The notes beneath the pieces are model-generated. The model saw only the letters and a list, made by a program, of their open reading frames with translations, was not told where the DNA came from and did no database searches. From Polytrichum commune (Eukaryota > Streptophyta > Polytrichopsida > Polytrichales > Polytrichaceae), in NCBI GenBank assembly GCA_950295325.1, contig OX485805.1:17347501-17411500 (forward strand): a DNA stretch of 64,000 bases. The letters are read 5' to 3'. Positions 49,116-58,079 of this stretch are shown piece by piece. Positions within the stretch are counted from its first letter, which is position 1. Each line of letters begins with the position of its first letter. Position numbers and translations under genes: made by a program.

Positions 49116-50252
49116 CAGCCGCCAGACGCGGGGATTACTTTGGTGGAACTGTTTGGGGGCATCGGCACAGGCTTAGCGGCCGTATTGGAGGCTGGCCTCA
49201 CGGTTAGGCGGTATGTCTATGTAGACAACTCTCAAGTGTCCACCCGTGTGGCTCGTCACCATCTTCACCAATTGATGGTATTGTACCCCCAGCAGTTACC
49301 TCCAACTGCCATTCGTGGGTGTTTTTCACGTCTCCCTCGTGATGTCACACTCATCAGTGAGGCCGACTTATGACACTTAGGTCCGGTGGATATGGTGATT
49401 GCGGGATGGCCATGCCAGGGCCATTCACGTGCTGGAGCAGGCGGAGGACTAGAGGATCCCAGGTCTACTCTATTTTGGGACCTCATCTGTCTCATGCAGT
49501 GTTGGTATTCCCACCAACCTTTCCCTCTAGGATATATTTTCGAAAATGTACCTTTGTTGGGAGACTCTCGGGACAAGGTGTTGGAAGGCGATTATTATGT
49601 TCGTCAACACCTTGGAGATCCCATTTTTGTGGATGCCGCGAGCATTGGTTCTTATGCCCACCGGTCTCGGTGGATTTGGACCAACCTCGCACCGTCATCT
49701 ACTTTAGTTGCAGCATTTTCTGCAGTGCCTCCACCTTTTGGTCAAAAAGTGGACGACATTTTGGATCCACACCGGACTTCTTTGCCGGTTGTTCGAGATG
49801 ATTTACCCCCGTTGGCATTGGTCAACAAAATGGGGGCACCACGGCGGGTCTTTCCCACATTTTTTACGTTTCCACAGTCATTCGCTTTCCGCGATAGGGG
49901 GCCAGGTATGGTGTGGGATGTTCACACCAAAACTTACACCGAACCATTGGCTGACGAACGGGAGCGTGTCATGGGATTCCGCACTGGCACCACCGCAGCT
50001 CCCGGCCTTTCTGAGGGTCAACGACGCTTCGTGTTGGGCCAAGCTATGGATCTTCATACCATGGTGTGGACTGTTGCTTTATGCCTTTCATTGCAAAGGC
50101 ATCGTGGTGACCAGTGGTTGTCTCTGGGGGCAGAGGACTCTGGTCAGGGGGCACAGCGGTCCACACCCATGGAGGAGGGAATTCACGCCATGGTTGGAGA
50201 AGCCGAACGAATTTCTCAATTCGAGCAGCATGTGATGGATGAGCTTCGAGCT
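49116..50252 (+). pseudogene. Captured C5-cytosine DNA methyltransferase domain
   Basis: Motif I is ITLVELFGGIGTGLAAV (near 49134), an AdoMet site. Motif IV is AGWPCQGHS, with the catalytic Cys codon at 49413. Motif VI is FENVPLL (49539) and motif VIII is AHRSRWIWTN (49656). A C-terminal block, ERVMGFRTGTT...RRFVLGQAMDLHT, fits motifs IX-X. The enzyme family methylates C5 of cytosine in DNA. The domain is complete and in frame with protease and RT, apart from one TGA at 49371 between motifs I and IV. The compact layout without the DNMT1-type regulatory N terminus, with motif order I to X unpermuted, resembles a de novo DNMT3-like or prokaryote-like enzyme; the exact clade cannot be set by eye. 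Confidence 0.88.
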
Positions 50253-53200
50253 TAACATTTTTATATTGCTTCGGTTTCTTCGCCTTCGGTGGTGGCTTCA
50301 TCATCACATATTGGTGGTGATGAAGAAATGTCAGACTCTAGTGCTAGCACCGAGACTGGGGGCATGATTAATGCCCCCTCCTCTCATTAGCAATTAGAGT
50401 CTGTGCCAGCATCAAGTGGTTCTCCTTTGGTGGAGAGGGAGACTACAGAGTTTGATGATTGGCCACTTGAATTAGGCCCTCGTCTCACTGGTGCTGAGGC
50501 ACGGAAGGTACGAGCATTTATTCGCTCGTACCGTAGATGTTTTGCTTTTAGCCTTCAGGATCTTGAAGGTTATAAAGGAAAACCCATTCACATTCAGTTG
50601 GAGGACGATCATCCCATTTTTCGGAGACCTTACAGGCTTAGTGTTTCCGAGCGGATTGGCGTTCAGGCTCGTTGCCGAGAGCTCTTGGCAGCAGGGCTAA
50701 TCGAACTTTCCAACGGGGAGTATGCTTGTGCTACGGTTATGCCATCGAAGAAGGATATCTTTGGCAATTGGACGGAGAAGCGGATGTGTGGGGATTACCA
50801 TCCAGTTAATCGGAAGACCAAGTCGGATCGGTATCCTATGCCGATCCCAGAGGAGTTGTTCGATGCCATCGGATTTTCTCGGGTCTTTAGCACCTTGGAC
50901 TTGAGATCCGGATATCACCAACTTCCATTATTTACGGGAGATCGAGTGAAAACCGCATTTTGGGGAGTTGATCAAGATGGGAAAGATCAACTTTATCATT
51001 GGAAGTTTCTTCCATTTGGCCTGAAGAATGCACCCGCTGAGTTTCAGCGGGTGATGGATCAGGTTCTCTCTGGCTTGCCCTTTGCTCGGTGTTACATAGA
51101 CGATGTAATCATCTTCAGCACAACACCATAAGAGCATGTGAGGCATCTGCAAGCCGTTTTTGAACGGTTGCAGCGGTGGGGATTGCGCTTGTACCACGGT
51201 AACCGGCTGACATATTTGGGACATATGATTGTTCCAGGAGGTCTTGGTGTACAACAAGCTAAGGTGGACGCCTTGCAAAAGATTCCGGCACCGGTTGATG
51301 TGCCGAGACTTCGTGCTTTCTTGGGCTTGGCGAATTACTATCGGCGATTCGTCAAGAACTTTAGCTTAATCGCCAAGCCTCTCACCATTCTTACGAGCAA
51401 GGACCAACCGTGGACTTGGGGTCGTGAGCAACAACAGGCGTTTGAGACATTGAAGCAAAAACTGGGTACGGCTCCAATGCTTCGACGTCCAGATGTCTCC
51501 AAATCTTTCCAGTTGCATACGGATTGGAGTTCATTGGGTTTGGGAGCAGTTATCACTCAGAAGGATGATTTTGGCTGGGACTATGTTGTTGCTTACGCTT
51601 CGCGAAGCAATAATACGGCGGAGGCTAATTATTCATCCTACGAGGGAGAAGCATTGGCGGCGGTATGGGCTATTGCCCATTTTCGGCCGTATCTTTATGG
51701 TCAACACTTCACTTTAGTGACTGACCATCAGCCGTTACGGTGGCTCATGGAGTCGGATAAGCTTACTGGCAAGCTTGCCAGGTGGGCTTTGTTGCTCCAG
51801 GAGTATGACTTTGAGGTGGTACACCGTGCTGGGATTACCAACATGGATGCAGATGGACTCTCACGCAATCCGAGTCCTTCGGATGAGGACTTGACCGGGG
51901 CCAGGTGGCATGGAGATTGTGATCGAGAGGCGGTTCCAGGTTGGCACGCGGCTGCTTACCTCACTTTATTTTCTGGTGCATCTGTTGAGATTCCGATACA
52001 GGGCTCGGATGATGAGACTGATCGGCCTTAAGCTATTGCGGATATATGGGAGGATCTTCCCGTATTGCATAAGCTTCAACATGGTACCTTTTCTTTGTCT
52101 ATTTCAGCAATGGAAAGGGATAGGATTGGATATCGAATAACAAGGTTCCGTTGGGAGAACAGTTTGTTATTTCGATTATGGCCAGATGGGACAAGGCGTA
52201 TTGTTCCTAGGCCAGATTAAAGGGCCTCCTTGGTGCGACAAGTGCACGAGGAACTTGGCCATTTTGGCATACGCAGGACACATTCGATGTTGCGTGGCCA
52301 ATATTGGTGGACTGGCATGTATCAGCAGGTGGCTGCTTATGTCGGGAGGTGTGAAGTTTGTGACCGGGTCAGGTCTAGCTTTAACACCTTGTCACCTCAG
52401 TTACAGCCCTTACCTATCATGGGATTGGGCTACCGTTGGTCGCTAGACTTTGCGGGACCGTTGGTTGTCACGCCACGTGGAGCAAAGTACGTGTTGGTAA
52501 TGGTGGAGCATTTTAGCAAGTGGATTGAGGTTGTTGCTTTACCCCAAAACTCTGCAGAGTTGGCCGCGGCCGCCTTTTTGGATCGTGTGTTGGCACATTT
52601 TGGAGCACCATCTGAGGTGTTGACGGACCAAAGAAGGGAGTTCCTTGGTGTTTTTGAGGAATTATGCACTAAGGCGCTCATAGATCACCGCACCACCTCT
52701 CGGGATCATCCGGAGGCAGATGGCTTGGCTGAACGGGTTGTTCAGACAACCAAGCGTGGCTTGAGGAAGTATGGATTACTTCGGGAAAGCCACCGGGATT
52801 GGGACCTTATGTTGCCTTGGATTGCTATGGGCTATCGATTTAGTAGGCAGGCCTCTTTGGCGTCCTACAGCCCGTATCAGTTGTTGTATGGACGTGAGCC
52901 TATACTCCCGAGTTCTATTCGGGAAAAACTAGCTCCTGTTGTGAACTTGGATGACCCAGACCTTTGGGCAGAGTGTTTGCAGGAGCGGGCTCAATTCTTC
53001 CAGAGGGCCATGCCTATGGCTATGGAGAATTTGTCCATTGCTCAGCACCGTGATACATTGCGTTATGCACGCATTCGCAGTGGTGTTTACCGACCTCAGT
53101 TGCGGAGATTCCGGCAGGGGGATTATGTCTATCTCCAACGTGAGGCGCCTACGACATTAGATGTCAGGGCGGGACGCACTATCCTTCGGGTGAAGGAGGT

Positions 53201-53339
53201 GTTGCCGAGTGGTTTGTTGTTGTTGGAAGGCAAGGATGGCAGGGAATGTCGCGAGCATTCCAAAAACTGTGCCCCATGTCATCTACCCATTGAGGGTACA
53301 GTTCATCCTGAACTGGCCGTCGTGCCAAAGGGTCTTCCA

Positions 53340-53519
53340 TGTTTTGTGTGTGGAGAGAAGAAATAAGCGGCTACTATGCTCTTGTGTGATCAGTGTCAAC
53401 GTGGTTGGCACATGGCATGCTTAAGGCCACCCTTGACTTCTCTACCATCTGGACAGTGGAGTTGTCCTCGCTGTCGAGGATCTTCGGTACGCGGTGCTCC
53501 CACCAATCGTCCTGAATGA
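53340..53519 (+). pseudogene. PHD finger at the C terminus of the integrase
   Basis: A Cys4-His-Cys3 pattern reads CFVC (53340), then LLCDQCQRGWHMACLRPPL, then GQWSCPRC (to about 53475), which fits the PHD signature including the Trp before the last Cys pair. A TAA at 53364 lies after the first Cys pair. PHD fingers often bind histone H3 tails. Here it occupies the place where chromovirus integrases carry a chromodomain, suggesting a role in choosing chromatin targets. Confidence 0.75.
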
Positions 53520-53789
53520 TCATGTGTGGTTTTCATCATCTTGTGCCTGCTCAAATGGAAGATGAGATGTTATGGCTTAGAGACGTAATCGACATGAGGC
53601 GGTGAAATTAATTCTGTGGAATCTGATGGCCAACCATCAGAGGCGATTAAGGATGGGGCTCACATTGCACCCAGCCTACAGTTCCTTGGGATGACGTTCG
53701 CCACGCTAGTTGGTTGCGGAGCAATCCGTCATTATTCAACCCTTGGATTGGCGTTGGTCCTAGCTGCTTGGCGGGACTCCATAGTCAGC
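53520..53789 (+). other. 3' untranslated part of the retrotransposon
   Basis: Short spacer between the end of pol and the polypurine tract. No further open frame with recognisable content. Confidence 0.6.
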
Positions 53790-53800
53790 TAAGGGGGGCA
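53790..53800 (+). promoter_or_regulatory. Polypurine tract
   Basis: TAAGGGGGGCA directly precedes TGTCGAGATG, the start of repeat B1. A purine run immediately before a TG-starting repeat is the usual plus-strand primer arrangement. It places the 3' repeat start at B1, not at A2. Confidence 0.65.
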
Positions 53801-53907
53801 TGTCGAGATGTGTTGTTCATGTGTGACATTGCTATGTTTTTAGTATTGTTTGTTAGTGGTGGTTGGTACTCGAGCTGCAGTGACACACGATCGGTATTTA
53901 CACGACA
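53800..53907 (+). repeat. Terminal repeat B1
   Basis: 108 bp from ATGTCGAGATGTG to TTTACACGACA. It is repeated at 54248-54355 with one difference (TAGTATTG/TAGTGTTG). Two bases (GC) separate it from A2, giving the palindrome GACAGCTGTC at the junction. Confidence 0.92.
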
Positions 53908-53909
53908 GC

Positions 53910-54247
53910 TGTCACGGTATGCGGCGTCGGCGGCCGCACCTTATCCGTTGGGCTCCATCCATTTAGAATTGGATGGATGAACCTTAGTTTTGGAAAGTGA
54001 GGCTCCTAAGTGAGGAGCCTCCTCCTTAGCTTGGCATTCTTGCCAAGTCAAGTCTTGTGAGTTAGTGTGTGGAGAGAGCTTGTGTGAGGTGTAGATTGTA
54101 TGATTTTGCAATAAATCTTGAGTTCTTCTCCCTCTACTTACACTCTTGGATTCTCCCTTGGTGGAGTGAGAGATAGCTTGACTAATTGTGTGCATTTGAA
54201 GAGAGATTTAGAGCTCTTGCAAGGGTTTGACTCTCTTCCTTCTCACT
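53910..54247 (+). repeat. Terminal repeat A2
   Basis: Second copy of the 338-bp repeat A. It starts TGTCACGG directly after B1 plus GC and runs without a gap into B2. Confidence 0.92.
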
Positions 54248-54355
54248 ATGTCGAGATGTGTTGTTCATGTGTGACATTGCTATGTTTTTAGTGTTGTTTG
54301 TTAGTGGTGGTTGGTACTCGAGCTGCAGTGACACACGATCGGTATTTACACGACA
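54248..54355 (+). repeat. Terminal repeat B2 (right end of the element)
   Basis: Second copy of the 108-bp repeat B, ending ACGACA and followed immediately by CAAT, the same four bases that precede A1. No B copy exists at the left end. Confidence 0.92.
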
Positions 54356-56685
54356 CAATGACTCAAGCTCGCCACGCCCGCCTTTTAAACTAATGCCTAC
54401 CATCTTCAGTGAGCTCTATCTCCTATATCCAAAATGATTATCCATGTTCAACGAGTTTACATTCATCCTTGGACATGGGGTACAGTTTCCTTCCCCGACA
54501 CCCTTATATATAGTTGTCACGTGTAATTCGTGCAAGTGTGTCCGCACCCCCGGATGAGACGAGAAGTTTTTTCTTGGAGCAACCCTCCTTGGTTCCAAAC
54601 CTAGAAACACATTTTTCCGTATGAGCATTTAGTACACATATAGGTCCATGGAAAAGTTACAAGGTACCCACTTAAGATATCTCCTCAATCTTAGATAGGT
54701 CATTTGTTAGGTTCATGCTTCATTGCTATGCTTACACACCATGCTACCCTTCTCCAAAAGCTTCGCGGGACCTACTAGTCTTTAGATTGCCCGGAAGGGT
54801 TTACCACACAAGGCCCTTGAGAGGACATTAGCTCATGCAGAGGGCTGCATCCCAACGAATGTCAAATGCAAAGCTTTGCACCTCATCAAGATCATATTAG
54901 CATATTACCGTAAAGAAAAACAAAACAAAACCCATCGAAGAATATTCTACATTGTAGCATGTGACTCATCCATGTTCTGCTTGTGGTAAATCAAAAGGAG
55001 CTCAATTAATTTATGTTGAACAAGAAACGAAAAAACATAATAAATACATGAAACAAAGGAATGCCAAACCATATATGCTTTTGCACCATTACAATCTCAC
55101 TAAAATTACAGGAACCTACATGAATCAATACAATAATAATAATAATAATAATAATAAGACGATAGAAACTTCATAAGAGACCATTTGAGTCGTATATCAT
55201 AATGCTCCTAAACAAAACATGTTTAAAATTACTAGACCAGCCTGCTGTAATAATCCTGTAAACTCCTAGAGAAGATATAGCAAATAGATAAAGTATATCT
55301 ACATTTAGATCCGACAATACTATAGCATAATCAAAAGTAGGGGTCAGAGATTTCCCCACTCTCCGAACCATACATGACAGTTTCCCGTTATAAAGCTCTC
55401 CCACCACTGATTCATTAAAGCGTATATATATTTTTATTTTTATTTTTATTTTTATTTTTATTTTTTTTGGACACACTTCATGAGGTCTTTATTCAATGAC
55501 ATTGTATGAAGGCATTTCAGTGTCTGCGATGACCGATCCATCCTCTCGAGAGATTTAATATGGAATACAATATGCACGGCTGCCTGGCTTTCGCGGCCTA
55601 GCGCTTGCTGCCGCAGCCTGGCGCTCGTTGCTGCAGCCTGGAGAAAGGACCATGTACACTTTGATAGCGGTAACCGGCCATTGCAAGTGAAGTGCATTTG
55701 CAAGACCGGCCACTGCAGGTCAACATAGGACATCGTGCCGGACGGGCTTCGAGGACCTGCCCGCTTAAAAAAAAAAAACGGACCACCTTGTCCCGCAGGC
55801 CCGTGTCCATGCCTCATCTCCAAGGCCAAGGTATTACTCAAAACTAGGCTTGGGAGCATATTATGGGGGGGAATTGATCCTTAAAATAGAATGGATCTTT
55901 ATTTTTAAGGATATAGTCCAATCTCTATTCAACGTATATCCTTTTGGCATAATATAATCATATTCAAATGTTATATTATTCAAATATCTATTGTCAACTC
56001 ATGTATCATCATAAAAAATAGGTATATTGCAAGCATATTGGGGGTCCGCCCATAGAATTCAATTATGAGTTAACCAAAGAGTTCAAATCTTGGAACTATG
56101 TCCAAATTTACTCCAAAAACCGTTCCTTGTCCCCAATGAGTATATGCATGGCTATAACCCAATGGAAATGAAGGTGTATGTGTCCAACCATGAGGCCCAA
56201 TTGCTTGCCTCTCATTTGAGAGTTTCAATGATAAAATGAGGCAGCGGGGGGATGTCAATCCAACTACACTCTTTGGACTCCTCTGTCAAGAGTTCTTGAA
56301 AATATTTGTATTTGTTTGGAGTTATAAGCTCTTATTTCATACCATCTATATTGCCTAAACTTGTTGTATATATATGTTTAAGCTCATATTTACGTATTCC
56401 CTCAATAGTATGACAACTTTACGCCACTTGTCATATGAATGAGAAGATGACACCTAGATAACACTACCTTTTTGTGTTTCTCACACGTGTCATACTGAAG
56501 AGGATGAACAATAATGACATTCATGTTATGTTTGGATGAATTTGCATGTTAATCTCTTTAATTCTTGGAGGACAACTCTCGTCCGTCACTTAAGGTCATC
56601 CTAAGCCGGTATCAATAAGACAACCTTGAAGTGCAAGGCTTGGAAGAAATTTCATTAGATTTTGAGAAGAACAACATAATACTAT

Positions 56686-56719
56686 GGGTTAAGGGTTTAG
56701 GGTTTAGGGTTTAGGGTTC
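56686..56719 (+). repeat. Interstitial telomere-like repeat
   Basis: About four units of TTTAGGG, read as GGGTTTAGGGTTTAGGGTTT. It is short and internal, so not a chromosome end. Confidence 0.75.
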
Positions 56720-57059
56720 AAGGCGTTTAGCATGAATGCAAAAACATTGAGTGAGCATTCTTACTTGGTTCAAGGACAATATAATTGGCATAATGTAGTT
56801 TGCGCTTGGGTCAAGATAGTGGTATTATTCGATGTAAAGTGTAGACAACCAATTTATGGTTATATTTGGTTGTTAGATGCCTATATTTGAGTAGCATGTG
56901 GTTTGGTGTAGTGTTTACAAAATAAGAATCAATATTGTCGGCCCCATGCAATGGCTAAAATTATATGTGGATTTGGAAGTGCATGCAATAGGCCTAGATG
57001 TTAAGTTAACATTATTTGTCATTCCTTGTAATATTTTTGGGAGATTAAAGATTTATAGT

Positions 57060-57290
57060 GTTACAATTATTGTCACTAACCAAGTGATTTTTCATCCAAA
57101 TTTTAGTCATCCATGACAATATTTCATCACGTCACTAACAAGAGAATGTAGGGCTTTGAACAATGGATGAAATCATCCATCATCAATGACAATATTTGTT
57201 GACTTATTCACAAGAAGTGCCATCCAAAAAGTTACCATAGTGACATTAAGTACCATATGACCCTAAATATCATGTTTAGTGTAGTTGGCA
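57060..57290. repeat. Dispersed repeat family R57, copy 3
   Basis: AAGTGATTTTTCATCC, CATCCATGACAATATTTCA, TTATTCACAAGAAGTG, AAAGTTACCATAGTGACATT and ATGTTTAGTGTAGTT are shared in order with 15197-15430 and partly with 27640-28050. Confidence 0.6.
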
Positions 57291-58079
57291 CATGCGAACC
57301 CTACCCCACTAGATTCCCTCTACATTTGGGTGGGTTTGTCCTTATTAATACTAGAATATGGTAGGCAAGGGGCCTACATGAAAACTCATCCTTTTATGAA
57401 CTTGCAACACACGAGCTTTTGCATAGAAAAATGAAGCTAAGATTCTATTTGGTCAAAGATTATAAAATATTGATGGTTGATTCCTTTATATAGGGGTGAA
57501 GATCTCATACACTCCATATGTTGCATATTTGAAGGGGAGAAGCCAACTTCTATTTTGCGAGGATGGACATGGGAACATGTGAATGACTACTCTTTGGTTC
57601 AAATTCAACCTTCAACATACAATTGGAGATGTTGGTATTGACAACATGTCCCAACAATGTCTAGTGCTCTAACCATGTTTTAGGATTGCCAAGGTGAGAT
57701 TTTACAAAGTAGGTATGCACACATTATCGTTATTTGCAAATTAGAGATGTTATTTCCATTTTAAACTCTCCCAACCCCTTCAAAATGCAACATAGAGGGG
57801 GGACAATATCAACTCTTATATAATAAGAGAATCATTCCCCACTTATGTCATGATTTTGAGTAATATGAAGTCATGGTTTCAAAGCTCATACAACACTTGT
57901 CCATACACCAAGATACAACCATGTGTAGTCATTAAACCCTTAAACTCTTTGAACCGTTATTTTGTGAATTTATGGGAGGGTTTGCAATTTTGAGGCAACG
58001 ATGCCACAATTGGCCACCTTCCACATGGATTTACACCCACCAACAAATAGTCATAGTCCTTCATAGCAAAATTAAGATG

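Larger units (their letters stand above)
47688..53519 (+). pseudogene. pol: pol: protease, cytosine methyltransferase, RT, RNase H, integrase, PHD finger (interrupted)
   Basis: One continuous frame broken by stops at 47739, 49371, 50253, 50388, 51129, 52029, 52218 and 53364, ending with TGA at 53517. The order is: protease with CVMMDSGAQPVMIG (about 48462); methyltransferase (49116-50250); RT with LPFGLKNAPAEFQRVMD and YIDDVIIFS (51093); RNase H with LHTDWSSLGLGAVITQ and VVHRAGITNMDADGLSR (51510-51860); integrase with HEELGHFG...CEVC zinc site, SLDFAGPL, VLTDQRREF, EADGLAERV (52245-52760) and a GPY/F-like FRQGDYVYLQR module; PHD finger. All catalytic residues I can check are still present, so the decay consists of stops rather than lost motifs. 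A methyltransferase between protease and RT is not part of a standard gypsy Pol. Confidence 0.85.
44160..54359 (+). mobile_element. Ty3/gypsy-type retrotransposon carrying a cytosine methyltransferase and split terminal repeats
   Basis: The element is 44164-54355, flanked by CAAT at 44160-44163 and 54356-54359. Order: repeat A1, primer site, 1.8-kb leader, gag, pol with an inserted C5-methyltransferase, PHD finger, polypurine tract, repeats B1, A2, B2. RT, RNase H and a HHCC/DDE integrase downstream of RT mark it as Ty3/gypsy-type. Differences between repeat copies are few (2 of 338 bp for A, 1 of 108 for B), so insertion was recent. Eleven in-frame stops and one frameshift make this copy non-autonomous unless they are bypassed. 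The internal base composition is clearly richer in GC than the flanks. Confidence 0.92.
54360..58079. other. Gene-poor stretch right of the retrotransposon
   Basis: No gene recognised. It contains an (AAT)n run at 55133-55156, a (TTTTTA)n run near 55430-55465, a plant telomere-like run at 56686-56719 and a dispersed repeat copy at 57060-57290. An open frame on the minus strand at 55458-55859 covers GC-rich repeated sequence (two CAGCCTGGCGCTCGTTG-like units) and has no known motif. Confidence 0.5.

Noticed and set aside
46619-53366. An alternative genetic code in which TAA and TAG mean glutamine
   Set aside because: The host genes in the same window end in TAA or TGA and use CAA and CAG for Gln. 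The stops are confined to the retrotransposon and other decayed elements.
44164-54247. A plain gypsy element with 338-bp LTRs (A1 and A2 only)
   Set aside because: There is no polypurine tract before A2, A2 is not followed by a duplication matching the left flank, and the 108-bp repeat B on both sides of A2 is left unexplained.
55458-55859. A 133-codon gene on the minus strand
   Set aside because: The frame covers duplicated GC-rich sequence and an A-run, with no recognisable domain or splice context.
56686-56719. A chromosome end
   Set aside because: Only about four TTTAGGG units, with ordinary unique DNA on both sides.
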